Assembly (NCBI GenBank): GCA_903995115.1
Contig: LR877146.1
Span: 496,001 to 560,000, forward strand
Length of the DNA: 64,000 bases
Source: Angomonas deanei
Taxonomy: Eukaryota; Euglenozoa; Kinetoplastea; Trypanosomatida; Trypanosomatidae
Direction: 5' to 3'
The notes below the pieces were generated by a model. It was not told the origin of the DNA. It saw only the letters and a program-made list of their open reading frames with translations, and ran no database searches. Positions 49,386 through 60,194 of the stretch are shown here, piece after piece. Positions within the stretch are counted from its first letter, which is position 1; every line of letters begins with the position of its first letter. The position numbers and the translations under genes are program-made.

Positions 49386-50599
49386 ATGCCGGAATCATTT
49401 CCCTACAGACTACGCTGGCTGGTTAGCGAAGCTCGTCGCCTTCAAGCCCGTCAGCCGGGACTCCAACCTGCCCCTCATCCACTACGTGCGGGACTACCTC
49501 CAGACGGTGGGGATCGAGGCGGTGCTGGTGCACAACCCCGAGAAGACCAAGGCCAACCTGTGGGCCACGCTGCCCGGCGAGGACGGCGCCACGAAGGGCG
49601 GGCTGGTGCTGTCCGGCCACACCGACGTCGTGCCGGTCGACGGACAGAAGTGGTCCACTGACCCTTTCACCACGGTGGAGAAGGATGGGAAGATATACGG
49701 CCGCGGTGTCAGCGACATGCTGGGCTTCATTGCCATCGTACTGTCCATGACGCCGTACTTTTTGCAAACGAAGCGCACGAAGCCGATTCACTATTCGTTC
49801 TCGTTTGATGAAGAACTCGGCTGCAAAGGAGTCCCTTTTCTCATTGACTACTTGAAGGAAAAGAACTTTCAAGCCGATGCTTGCATTATCGGGGAACCCA
49901 CCGAGATGGAAGTCATCACTGGTCACAAGGGACGCACCGGTTGGGCCGTGTCGGTCCACGGTAAGCCGATTCACAGTTCTGCCGCTCTCATGGGCACCAG
50001 CTGTAACGCCATCGAGTACGGCGCACAGATCATCGCCAAGATCCGCAGTATCGCCCTCGACATCAAGAAGAACGGTCAGCGTCGTGACTACATGCAGTGC
50101 CCTTTTGCCTGCATGACCACCTCCATGATCAGCGGCGGTAACGCCGTCAACACCGTCCCCGAGCACTGCAACTTCCACTTTAGTCTCTGGACGGTCGAAA
50201 AGTCAGATCAAGAAGATGTCATCACCGAAGTGCAAGAAGTACGTGAACGAGGAAATCCTTCCCGAAATGAAGGAAGAGTTCAGCGAGGCCACCGTCACGT
50301 TTGACCGTGATACCCACTATCCCTCCTTTGAGGCCACGGAGAATGAGTTTCACAAGGAAGTACGCCGTCTGTGCAACCATCACAAGGTCCTCCGCCTCGG
50401 CGTCGGCTGTGAGGCTGGCTACTTTGGTGGCGTGCTCAAGATCCCCACCCTCGTCTGCGGCCCGGGTTGTGAAAAGAATATTCACGTCGAGGATGAATTC
50501 ATTGATCGCTGCAAGATGGACCAGTGTGTTGGGTTTTTGAAGGATATCACAAAGTTTGTGTGTACTGGCAATTACTACAAGGCCGCTGGCAGTCTGTAA
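49386..50599 (+). pseudogene. M20 metallopeptidase-like, copy 9, subfamily C, two frame breaks
   Basis: The start differs from all others. The ATG at 49386 begins MPESFPYRLRW in a frame that does not continue into the enzyme, whereas the enzyme frame (HFPTDYAGWLAKLVAF) has no ATG. A second break lies near 50233, where GTGCAAGAAGTACG replaces GTGCAAAAGTACG, and the rest (to 50599) is in another frame. Otherwise the sequence is well preserved, with HTDVV, GVSDMLGF, SFDEELGC, IIGEPTE and CGPGCEKNIHV all present. The end KFVCTGNYYKAAGSL is of subfamily C. It closes the array. Two one-base indels in a clean copy could be natural or a consensus error. Confidence 0.7.
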
Positions 50600-51197
50600 A
50601 TCATGATAATGATAATAATGGGGAAAGAAAAGGAAAACTAGGTGCTAACACATTGCTGTGGTGGACCTTTGTTTAGGGTTATTTCTTTTCTTTATTGTGG
50701 CTACAGTAGTGTATGTTATTTCTCCTTTGTTAAGTTCGTATATAATTAAACTGTGCACTTCTATATATCTATATTGCGTCTCGACTTCGTTAATGAAAAC
50801 GCGTGTTACCATATAAACAGTTTTTTTTTGTATAATACGTGGCGTTTGTCGTGATTTTTTCGAAATTTATCGATTCATTTTTCTTTTTTGTTTTACTAAT
50901 TCGAATTTTTACATATTTTTCCTGTTTTTGTTCGTATATTTTAGTTTTTATCTTTGCTCTATGGTTTTGGTTGTCGCTGTGTCACGTAAGGCACAACGTC
51001 TCTTTTTTTCATTTCCATTCTCTCTCTTACACTCCTTTCAAAGATCACCCGTTTTCAGCACTTTTTTTTCGTTTTTTCTCGTTTTAACTACTATACCTAA
51101 CTTTTTTTTTCGCTTTTTGTTTACTTGTTGTATTATTCTACCTATACATTTGGAATATACAGCATTATCACTATTATAATTAATATTATTCATCATT
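50600..51197. other. Spacer between the M20 array and the myristoylation-motif family
   Basis: A T-rich spacer of ordinary complexity. ATAATGATAATAATGG follows the stop of copy 9, and pyrimidine-rich stretches lie at 51000-51110. No gene is seen. Confidence 0.35.
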
Positions 51198-54197
51198 ATG
51201 GGTCAATCCAACAGTACCGTCCGTCCCTACGGCGAAGGTCACTCGGCGCTCTACCGGAAAGGCGTGGAGGCAGTGGAAGAAGGTCGCTACAGTGTGGCGG
51301 AACTATACTTCCAACAGGCCCTCAAGCAGCACGACGGTCGTGCCTTCTGGTCCGAACTGGGCGGTCACTTTTTTGGGAAAAAGAAAGCCAATCGCACGGA
51401 GGAGAACAATCGCTCCAACGCCTCGGAGCACGTACGGCAATATCTTTTTGCACCGGAACCCGGCACCTCGCTTTCGCTAAATCTTTCCAAAAGTTTTGAA
51501 AACAACCCCGACCACCGCTTTCTCGACGTCCCCCTGGATCACCGTCTGGTCGACATCCTCGACTACATTCGGATGGCCGCCGATATCATGTACACCTACC
51601 TCCACCGCAACAAAATGGACCCCAAGAATGTCAACATTGCACTGGTGTACTGTGGTTTTATCAACAGTCATGTGCAAATGTTTGCCTACTTGTACTCGGT
51701 TTGGCTGGAGTTGGATAGCGAAGAGATGTTCGCGACGCTGCGGAAGGCGCATGAGCAGTATGCCAAGGAGAAGACGGGGAAAGAGTCGCGGTCGGCTCGA
51801 CGAAAGAATAAAAACAACGGGGCGGCGGGGCAGCAGGACTTGGAGGACTCCGAGGAGGATTCTTCTGACAGTGATTCGTCGTCAACCTCCTCGGAGGCCT
51901 CCGAGGACGGTGGAGAAGAGAGTTTCCGTCCTCTCACCCCCAGCAAGCAAGTCTCCCACTTTTCACCGGATATGCAACCGTTGGCGTCGGCCGTCAAGAA
52001 AAATAAAGCTGTGGTGCCCCCTCCTCCTCCTCCCAAGAATCATAATGAGCTCTCCTGCACCCTTGCCCCGGAAGCAGAAGGACAAGAAATGAGAGTGGTG
52101 GAAGAGGCCCCCAGCAACAATGTCCATGAAGACGAGGAAGAAGGCAAGCGTTACTTTTTTAAACGACGCGGCTTCGAGCGTCATGCGGTGCTCGCGGATG
52201 AGGTGCCCGATATGGGGAAAGCATTCACACCACCGCAAGAGAAGGCCACGTTTTCGCATTCCGAGGTACTTCAGTTGGAGTCCGACAAAACCGTTGCGTT
52301 TCTGACGGAACCCAAAACAGAGGCGAGGGTGGCGGACTACCCAGGCAGCTCCTCTTCCTCCTCCAGCCGTGTTTCCCTCAAGATGATGGATGCGAACTGC
52401 AAACGACGAGCAAACGGCGGGCGGCTATCCTTATCCGCAACGATAAACGAAACCAAAAATAATAATAATGCGGAGGGAGGTGAAAGTTCCTTGCCAGACT
52501 ATGAGGCCCGTGCCGAACCTCCTCCCCCGCTCACGGACTGCCATCCCCGGAACGACAGGGAGAAGCGGGAAACATTTCTAAAAAGTATCCGTGTCAACAA
52601 CGACTCCATCACCGAAGAGGACGTCCGCAAGACGCTGAGTCTCATCAACGCCTACCTCCGCTACTACTGGATGGTCTCCTCCGTGAACTACTGTGCCATC
52701 TCCATTCTCTATCTGAAGGAAATGGGCCTCTATGGGAAGTGCATCAACGAGGAAGAGGTGGGAAAGATGACGGCCAAGGTAAAGGATCAGACCGAGAATA
52801 AAGAGAATAAAGTTTCTTTGAAAAAAGCAAATAAGGTGCTGGAGAATTTGATGGATGTGGCGGGGAGGACGCAGTACGAGATTCTTCGTTTACTCAAACA
52901 GCCACAGTATCAGTCCATCAAGAGTACACAGCTCATTATCAAGCAGTCCCCACCGTTGGATTACTTTTTATTTCCCGAAGAAGATGAGGATACCGTGCTC
53001 TATGACAGTCGCGCCCTAACGAGCAACCAACTGCAATCTGCGGCGGACGGGGCAGTACCGACCGGCAGTGAGGGCGCCAGTCGTCACAGCGGATCCCGCA
53101 CCAAGAACGGCTCCCACCACAGTAAAAATGTGGAGTCCTTCTTTGGAAACGTCACCGGCGCCGGACACGTCTCTCAACAAACCTTCCTGTATATGGCAAA
53201 AGAGTACACCCCCGCGATCCCTATCATCCAGCACTTCAACCCCGCCAGCATCGCCGTGCACCTTCGTTTTAACATTTACAAGAAAACCGATGAGGAAGAT
53301 AATGCGCTGTCTGGGGTGTTCAAGGAGTCTGGGGAGCCAGAGGCCGCCAAGCGCAAAAAGAAAGGGGACATGGTCACGGTGGAAATTGGAAACAGCAATT
53401 CTCAAGTCGGTACCGAACTACAAAGCGGGAATGTCTTGTCTGGCAGTCAGAACGGCAACAACTACAACGCCAGCGACAATATGATCACCGGACCGAAGCG
53501 GTCGTTACTTTCCAAGAAAGAGCTGGCCAAGGTACCCACCCCGGCCGAGCGCAACACCCTCTTCTACACGGGTTGGTTCTCCAGTCGTCATATCCGCTAC
53601 GTCCCTGGCTGCTCTCACCACCTCCTCAAGAATACGCTCTCGCACTACTACAACAACTACCTCTTTTACAATAATAAGAACTTTGTCCAGCCGCAGAGCG
53701 CGCTGATGGTGTTGGGGAAGGAGGAGACATGTGCCTTTGGTGGTTTGTTGCTGTCGGAGGGTGCGCTCGAGGCGTACAAGCAGCAACTGGAGCGAAAGGA
53801 AAAACGGGCAAGAAGGAAAAAAGAGCAGCAGACTGGGAGCGCCAGTCCTACCAGGGAGCCCCCTTCCACCACCGCCTCTGCCGCCTCCACCGATACGCAA
53901 TCCTCCGTCACGACCGCCACCGCCACCGTCAAGAAAAACATGTTTACCGCCATGGTCAGCCCCAACAAGAATTTGTATCTCAACGATTTGAAAACGATTC
54001 AGTTATTGGAGCTGGAAGAATGTTTTATCCAAGGGATGATTCTGATGATTATTCACGCCAAAGTGCTGTCCGACACGCAATGTAAAGAAAAGGCGAAGAA
54101 ATTTGTGAAATTTGTGCGCAAGTCGGCGGAATACTTTTATGGCAGTAAATCACCCGAGTATAAGTACTTTGAGCAGGTGATCTCCATTTATGTGTAG
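51198..54197 (+). CDS. Large myristoylation-motif protein with TPR-like N-terminus, founder-type member
   Basis: 999 residues. MGQSNS fits the N-myristoylation rule (Gly2, Ser6), so membrane attachment is likely. Residues of about 12-50 (HSALYRKGVEAVEEGRYSVAELYFQQALKQHDGRAFW) resemble one tetratricopeptide helix pair. PLDHRLVDILDYIRMAADIMYTYL and VYCGFINSHVQMFAYLYSVWLEL follow. A long insert (about 200-450) holds an acidic/Ser tract (DSEEDSSDSDSSSTSSEASED), a Pro run and low-complexity sequence. The core then resumes (LSLINAYLRYYWMVSSVNYCAISIL, QTFLYMAKEYTPAIPIIQHF, IAVHLRFNIYKK, LFYTGWFSSRHIRYVPGCSHHLL). It ends with LNDLKTIQLLELEECFIQGM and a final helical part. It is a distant paralogue of the three genes downstream. 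I recognise no family; function is unknown. Confidence 0.85.
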   Translation: MGQSNSTVRPYGEGHSALYRKGVEAVEEGRYSVAELYFQQALKQHDGRAFWSELGGHFFGKKKANRTEENNRSNASEHVRQYLFAPEPGTSLSLNLSKSFENNPDHRFLDVPLDHRLVDILDYIRMAADIMYTYLHRNKMDPKNVNIALVYCGFINSHVQMFAYLYSVWLELDSEEMFATLRKAHEQYAKEKTGKESRSARRKNKNNGAAGQQDLEDSEEDSSDSDSSSTSSEASEDGGEESFRPLTPSKQVSHFSPDMQPLASAVKKNKAVVPPPPPPKNHNELSCTLAPEAEGQEMRVVEEAPSNNVHEDEEEGKRYFFKRRGFERHAVLADEVPDMGKAFTPPQEKATFSHSEVLQLESDKTVAFLTEPKTEARVADYPGSSSSSSSRVSLKMMDANCKRRANGGRLSLSATINETKNNNNAEGGESSLPDYEARAEPPPPLTDCHPRNDREKRETFLKSIRVNNDSITEEDVRKTLSLINAYLRYYWMVSSVNYCAISILYLKEMGLYGKCINEEEVGKMTAKVKDQTENKENKVSLKKANKVLENLMDVAGRTQYEILRLLKQPQYQSIKSTQLIIKQSPPLDYFLFPEEDEDTVLYDSRALTSNQLQSAADGAVPTGSEGASRHSGSRTKNGSHHSKNVESFFGNVTGAGHVSQQTFLYMAKEYTPAIPIIQHFNPASIAVHLRFNIYKKTDEEDNALSGVFKESGEPEAAKRKKKGDMVTVEIGNSNSQVGTELQSGNVLSGSQNGNNYNASDNMITGPKRSLLSKKELAKVPTPAERNTLFYTGWFSSRHIRYVPGCSHHLLKNTLSHYYNNYLFYNNKNFVQPQSALMVLGKEETCAFGGLLLSEGALEAYKQQLERKEKRARRKKEQQTGSASPTREPPSTTASAASTDTQSSVTTATATVKKNMFTAMVSPNKNLYLNDLKTIQLLELEECFIQGMILMIIHAKVLSDTQCKEKAKKFVKFVRKSAEYFYGSKSPEYKYFEQVISIYV

Positions 54198-54653
54198 ACC
54201 CAGTTTTTTTTTTTTGTTTGTTTGTTTTTTTTTTTTTTTTTTGCTGAAACAGATGTGTGATCCATTAAACAATACACAAAAGGCATGTAAACTAGAGATT
54301 CATTATATTTTTGATTTTTACTTTTTTTTTTTTTTCCCTTACCCCCTCACTGAAACCTTTTTATACGGCAGAGTCCTAACCGCAAAATGGGTTTTGGACT
54401 TCTCTACTTCTTGCTCCACAAACAAAAACAAAAAAGCATTTTATACCCTCTTGTTATGTTCTGATTTTTATTACTTTCCGTTTAATGTTATTCTGTCCAC
54501 TTTTACCGTTGTTCTTCGATTGTTTCACCGTTGTCAGACTCTATCCTTGTTTGTGCACACCTTCTCTCCTTTTCTTGTCTCTTCAAGGTTTGTTTCATTT
54601 GTTTTCTTTTTTGTTAATTCGTTCTTTTATTATTATTATTTATTTATCGATCA
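54198..54653. other. Spacer
   Basis: Poly-T then pyrimidine-rich DNA (TTCTCTCCTTTTCTTGTCTCTTCAAG at 54560-54590, a good acceptor candidate). No gene is seen. Confidence 0.35.
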
Positions 54654-56408
54654 ATGGGTAACTCCGACTCCACTACGCTAGAAGGCAAAGGTCACCCCGA
54701 GCAGTACTACCGAGGGGTGGAGGCCGTCAACGAGGGTCGGTACCAGGTAGGAGAGATTTACTTCCAGCAAGCACTACGAGTCCACCCCGGCAGACAGTTC
54801 TGGTCCGACCTCACCGGCGCGGTCTGGGGAAAACCAGGCAAAGGGAACGAGGAAGACACACCTTTCAGTGAACATTATCCCAAAGAAGACGAGGACGACG
54901 AGGACATTACAGTGGTGGAAAAAAACGGAGCGAATCCGTTACAAGACGATAATATGTCGCCCAATCGTGATCGCACTTCTCGTGGCGAAAAAACGAGCAG
55001 CAATCAAACCAAGAAGATGAAGTATGTCTACATGCCCTTTGACCATCGTCTCGTGGATATCATGGATTACACTCGTATGATCTGTGACATGGCGAACTGC
55101 TACGTCACTCAACCCAAGGATGAACTCAACCAATCCATCGCTTTCGTGTATTATGGATTTCTGAATTCTCATTTTCAGATTTTCTTCTATACGATTCGTA
55201 TTTGGATGGCAGAACACGCAGAATTTGTCGGCAAGATGATGGCCAGTGACACCGATGAGGTCACCGAAAAACGGAACAGAGCACACGGCAATGAGCTCAT
55301 CACCCCTGCGGAGGCCATGTGGGTAGTAGAACTGATTTACGCCTTCTTACGCTATTACTGGATTCAGACAGTCGTCAATCTCATGGCACTAAGTTCCACC
55401 TCCGCTCAAACCTTGGAGGCGACGGAAGTGAAACGTATTAACCGCATTATGGAGAACATTATTGAGCTTGGTGGTACCGCGCAGTATGATCTTCAGTTCA
55501 TTTCCTCGACGATGGCGCACACCGAGTGTGGTAAGATTCTGACGGAGTTGATGCCCTCTGTTGGTTATGATTTTCACGTCGTGGATGAGCTCGCACATGG
55601 GAACGGAAAGTCCGTCAGCGACGGTCCCTCGAACCCTTCCGCCGGTGAGGGCAGCTCTGGTGTGAAGTCAAAGATCAGCGACACTTTCTTTTCTGCTGTG
55701 ATTGGGAAAGACATTGGACAGCAGAACTTCATCACCCTTGCGCACAGCTTCAGCGCCGTGCAGTCCGTCACGCTCGACCTCAACGTGGACCTCAACGTGC
55801 GGCTGGACCTGGACTACAAGATACTACGGAAGGACCTCGCCAAGTTGCAGCACCCCGGCGAGCGACAGTGTTATTATTACATCAACTGGTATTTTCCACA
55901 AGCCGCCTTCATCGTCCCCGGTCACAACTCGCATTTCTTGAAACAGAACCTTCCGGACTTTACGCAGAAACTAAACACGTTCATGGAAAAGAAGAAAGTA
56001 TCCCCCGCGCTGCGAGTGAAGGGCACCTCCTCCCTGCGATTGGTGCGCAAAACCAACCAAAGCAGTAATGCCGGCCAGGAGCGTATCATCTCGTTTGAAA
56101 CGACAGAAGTGACGGAGGGGGATCGGGTGGATTTGATTCATGTCCAAGGAAAGGAAGGCGTCTACGGTAACGCACTCCTCAACTTTCGTGACCTCAAGAC
56201 CACACGACTGCTCGAGCTGGAAGAGGCCTTCTTGATTGAGATGCCGTGCATCGTGCTCATGTCCCTCGTCCTCCTCAAGACGGGACAGAAGGACCGGGCA
56301 GCGCAGTTTGGAAAGTTACTGCGGGAGTCGGCGAAAGTGTTTTATGGGGAGACGTCACCGGAGAATAAGTATATTAGAAGCTTGGTGGACTCTTACATCT
56401 CTGTATAG
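54654..56408 (+). CDS. Myristoylation-motif TPR-like family protein, copy 1 of the MGNSDS type
   Basis: 584 residues, starting MGNSDSTTLEGKGHPEQYY, where Gly2 and Ser6 fit the myristoylation rule. The TPR-like segment EQYYRGVEAVNEGRYQVGEIYFQQALRVHP is at about 15-45. A variable acidic linker follows (PKEDEDDEDITVVEKN), then the core: PFDHRLVDIMDYTRMICDMANCY, FVYYGFLNSHFQIFFYTIRIWMAEH and MWVVELIYAFLRYYWIQTVVNLMAL. A Gly/Ser linker (SNPSAGEGSSGVKSKISDT) precedes a beta-like SVTLDLNVDLNVRLDLDYK and QCYYYINWYFPQAAFIVPGHNSHFL. The C-terminal helices include LNFRDLKTTRLLELEEAFLIE. All these blocks are conserved in the paralogues. No enzyme motif is seen. It is possibly a membrane-bound scaffold. 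Confidence 0.87.
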   Translation: MGNSDSTTLEGKGHPEQYYRGVEAVNEGRYQVGEIYFQQALRVHPGRQFWSDLTGAVWGKPGKGNEEDTPFSEHYPKEDEDDEDITVVEKNGANPLQDDNMSPNRDRTSRGEKTSSNQTKKMKYVYMPFDHRLVDIMDYTRMICDMANCYVTQPKDELNQSIAFVYYGFLNSHFQIFFYTIRIWMAEHAEFVGKMMASDTDEVTEKRNRAHGNELITPAEAMWVVELIYAFLRYYWIQTVVNLMALSSTSAQTLEATEVKRINRIMENIIELGGTAQYDLQFISSTMAHTECGKILTELMPSVGYDFHVVDELAHGNGKSVSDGPSNPSAGEGSSGVKSKISDTFFSAVIGKDIGQQNFITLAHSFSAVQSVTLDLNVDLNVRLDLDYKILRKDLAKLQHPGERQCYYYINWYFPQAAFIVPGHNSHFLKQNLPDFTQKLNTFMEKKKVSPALRVKGTSSLRLVRKTNQSSNAGQERIISFETTEVTEGDRVDLIHVQGKEGVYGNALLNFRDLKTTRLLELEEAFLIEMPCIVLMSLVLLKTGQKDRAAQFGKLLRESAKVFYGETSPENKYIRSLVDSYISV

Positions 56409-56520
56409 GGGTTGAAAAAAGTAAAGATTTTTGTTTTGTTTTTTAAAAATAGAAATCGGCCTTAAAAGGCACATTCCAAAGCGGAAATGTAAATATGAAT
56501 ACTTGCTTCCGTTGGTTAGA
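56409..56520. other. 3' flank of the 54654 gene
   Basis: Ordinary sequence up to TTGGTTAGAT, immediately before the homopolymer ladder. It probably belongs to the 3' UTR. Confidence 0.35.
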
Positions 56521-56994
<474 letters not shown>

Positions 56995-57596
56995 GATGGT
57001 CGAAATCAAAACAAAAAAATAAAAGAGGAAAAAGTGAATGAAGCATGTTGGAGTTTCTAGTCCTCATTTTTTTTTAATTTATTTTTCGTGTACGAAGCGA
57101 TACGCTTTTTTCTTTTTCTGATGTTCTATTTTATGGTGGTGTACGATACGCATATTTTTTTTTTGATGTATTATTGTAGTCCATTTTTTTCTTTTTCTGG
57201 AAATAAAATAAGTGAGAAAAGCATTCAATTTTTTTTTTAGTTTTGTTTTTTTTTTGTTCGTTTACTATTTATCGGCATTTTGTTTCTTTTTTTTTTTTTT
57301 CGTTTTACGACTTTTTTTATTAAGTATAGATTTCGCCCCTTTATGATATTCTTTTATATAAGCGCTAAGAACACCGCTACTGTGGAAGGCACATGTGCTC
57401 TCCCCCGTGCCTTGGCTTTCTTGTCTTTTCTCACTGCATTAATACTTTCCTTCTCTGCTCTCTTTCCGTAGTTAACACTTAAAAACATTTTTTTTTTTTT
57501 TGTTACTTACTTTTTTTTTCTTTTTTCAAATCACTACTTTTACTTTTTGAACACAAAACACATTTTTTTTTTTTTTTCACTTTACTTTCACTTTAC
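56995..57596. other. Spacer
   Basis: T-rich. An island at 57370-57450 (GTGGAAGGCACATGTGCTCTCCCCCGTGCC) is of ordinary complexity but not coding. Poly-T runs and CTTTACTTTCACTTTAC lie right before the ATG. No gene is seen. Confidence 0.35.
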
Positions 57597-59369
57597 ATGG
57601 GTAACTCCGACTCCACTACGCTAGAAGGCAAAGGTCACCCCGAGCAGTACTACCGAGGGGTGGAGGCCGTCAACGAGGGTCGGTACCAGGTAGGAGAGAT
57701 TTACTTCCAGCAAGCACTACGAGTCCACCCCGGCAGACAGTTCTGGTCCGACCTCACCGGCGCGGTCTGGGGGAAACCAGAAAAGGGGAACGATGACGAC
57801 ACTCCTTTTAGTGAGCACTATCCGAAGGAAGAGGACGACAACGCTGAAGTCACGCTAGTGGAAAAGGAAGGCACAAACCCCTTGCAAGATGATGGCAAGT
57901 CAACCGGCGGCAATAGTCGTGACCCTAACTCCCGGGGCGACAGGACGAGCAGCAATCAAACCAAGAAGATGAAGTACGTGCTTATGCCCTTTGACAGCCG
58001 TCTCGTCGATATCATGGATTACACTCGTATGATCTGTGACATGGCGAACTGCTACGTTACCCAACCCAAGGATGAACTCAACCAATCCATCGCATTCGTG
58101 TATTATGGATTTCTGAATTCTCATTTTCAGATTTTCTTCTATACGATTCGTATTTGGATGGCAGAACACGCAGAATTTGTCGGTAAGATGATGGCCAGTG
58201 ACACCGACGTCCTTGACGAAAGGAAGAGCAAGGCACATGGCAATGAACTGATCTCACCAGGTGAAGCCATGTGGGTAGTGGAACTCATTTACTCTTTTCT
58301 GCGTTACTACTGGATTCAAACGGTCGTCAACATGATGTCGCTCAGTATGATATGCGCACAATCCCTCGAAGCCACGGAAGTGAAACGTATTAACCGCATT
58401 ATGGAGAACATAATTGAGCTCGGTGGCACGGCGCAATTCGACCTTCAGTTCATTTCTTCGTCGCTGGCGCACACTGAGTGTGGCAAAGTACTCACGGACT
58501 TTATGCCGTCTGCCGGCTATGACTTCCATGTGGCGGAAGAACTCGCGCACGGCGCTGGCAAGTCCGACAGTGAGGGCCGTTCTAACCCTTCCGCCGGTGG
58601 AGGAAGTTCCGGCGTGAAGTCAAAGATCAGCGACACCTTCTTCTCCTCCGTGATCGGGAAGGACGTCGGACAGCAGAACTTCATCACCCTCTCCCGCAGC
58701 TTCACCCCTGTGCAGTCCGTCACGCTCGACCTCAACGTAGACCTCAACGTGCGGCTGGACCTGGACTACAAGATACTACGGAAGGACCTCGCCAAACTGC
58801 AACATCCCGGCGAGCGACAGTGTTATTATTATACGAACTGGTTCAATCCCCGGGATACGTTTATCGTCCCCGGACACAACTCACACTTTCTCGAAAAGAA
58901 CTTCCCCGATTACACACAGAAACTAAATGCCCTGATGGAGAAGAAGAAAATCGCTCCCGCGCTGAGAGTGAAGGGCACCAGTTCGGTACAGTTGAAAACA
59001 AAACTGACCTCCGGTGTCGCCGAGGCCGTACAGCATCAGGAGAAACTGATTTCTTTCGAGTCGAGTGAGGTCCTCGCTGGTGATCGTGTCAACTCGTTTG
59101 ATCTCGTCGATAAGAAAGACAGCTACGCCAACCCACTCTTGAACCTCCGTGACCTCAAGACCACCCGTATGCTGGAGCTGGAAGAAGCCTTCATCATTGA
59201 AACCCCCTGTCTCATGATCATGGCCCACATCCTCTTACAAATGGGCAATGTGGAGCGGGCGAAGGAATTTAATAATTTGATCCGTGAAACATCAAGAACG
59301 TTTTATGGCGAGACCTCGCCGGAGTATGCCTTCATTACGGGGCTCCTCACGGCTTTTATTCCCGTGTGA
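57597..59369 (+). CDS. Myristoylation-motif TPR-like family protein, copy 2
   Basis: 590 residues, intact. The first 60 codons are almost identical at the DNA level to the 54654 gene, and so is the block from KMKYV through WMAEHAEFVGKMMASDTD. The acidic linker (PKEEDDNAEVTLVEKEG) and the third quarter differ. The C-terminal third is closer to the gene at 60195 (FDLVDKKDSYANPLLNLRDLKTTRMLELEEAFIIE). This mixture suggests conversion tracts. SVTLDLNVDLNVRLDLDYKILRKDL is unchanged. The end is FYGETSPEYAFITGLLTAFIPV. There is no transmembrane helix, so any membrane contact would be through the acylated N-terminus. Confidence 0.87.
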   Translation: MGNSDSTTLEGKGHPEQYYRGVEAVNEGRYQVGEIYFQQALRVHPGRQFWSDLTGAVWGKPEKGNDDDTPFSEHYPKEEDDNAEVTLVEKEGTNPLQDDGKSTGGNSRDPNSRGDRTSSNQTKKMKYVLMPFDSRLVDIMDYTRMICDMANCYVTQPKDELNQSIAFVYYGFLNSHFQIFFYTIRIWMAEHAEFVGKMMASDTDVLDERKSKAHGNELISPGEAMWVVELIYSFLRYYWIQTVVNMMSLSMICAQSLEATEVKRINRIMENIIELGGTAQFDLQFISSSLAHTECGKVLTDFMPSAGYDFHVAEELAHGAGKSDSEGRSNPSAGGGSSGVKSKISDTFFSSVIGKDVGQQNFITLSRSFTPVQSVTLDLNVDLNVRLDLDYKILRKDLAKLQHPGERQCYYYTNWFNPRDTFIVPGHNSHFLEKNFPDYTQKLNALMEKKKIAPALRVKGTSSVQLKTKLTSGVAEAVQHQEKLISFESSEVLAGDRVNSFDLVDKKDSYANPLLNLRDLKTTRMLELEEAFIIETPCLMIMAHILLQMGNVERAKEFNNLIRETSRTFYGETSPEYAFITGLLTAFIPV

Positions 59370-60194
59370 AGCGTGCCAATACATTTTTTACTTTTTAAAA
59401 AAAAAAAAAAATACAGAAAACTACATTCCTGATTTGCACTGTCCAAGTGGTAAACGAAAATGAGTAACTCCTGTATAAACATACGTGAGTCTCGTTCAGA
59501 ATATAAATTACAAGACACAAACGCTACATTTACTGTTGTTCGTGTCATCCACCTTTTTTTTTTTCTTTTTTGTTGCTTGCTTGAAATACGAAATTTCATC
59601 CACACCCCTTTTTTTTTTTTTTGATTATGAATAATATTTATTGATGACAAATGTACATATTTATTTTTGAAACCTCTTTTTGTTGTTGTTGTATGTACTT
59701 GCAACGGCATTTCTTCACTGAAAAAAAGTAAGCTCTGGACTATAAAAGGAAATTGTGTTTGACTTCCTAAGAAATATTGAACTGTAGTGTGCGTTTTTTT
59801 TTTTTAAATGCTCACGTCTATATTAGTTAAATACCTGTTTTAGTTTATTTTCCGTGTCGTTGTTGCTTTTCTTTATGTACGTACTTTTTTTTTTTTATTC
59901 TTATTTTTACCCATAAATCGCTTTTCAAAACTAAAATGAAAAAACGAACAAGTATCGAACCGCACAAACGACTAGCAAAAACAAAAGTAGTTAATGCCTC
60001 ATTTTAAAAAAAAAAATTAAGAATATCTTTGTTATCCAACCTAATTGTTTTTCTCACCACATGTGCCTGCCACTCATCTTACTTCTTCTCTATTACAAAG
60101 ACGCTGAGTGTTCACTCTTACGTACTTTTTCTATCTTTCCTCATTCTTCTCAAAGGTAATACATATCCCAGTCCACATCACTTTTTCTTCTTTA
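59370..60194. other. Spacer
   Basis: Mixed ordinary and homopolymer sequence. The final 130 nt (CTCATCTTACTTCTTCTC, TTTTTCTATCTTTCCTCATTCTTCTCAAAG) are pyrimidine-rich with an AG acceptor near 60155. No gene is seen. Confidence 0.35.
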
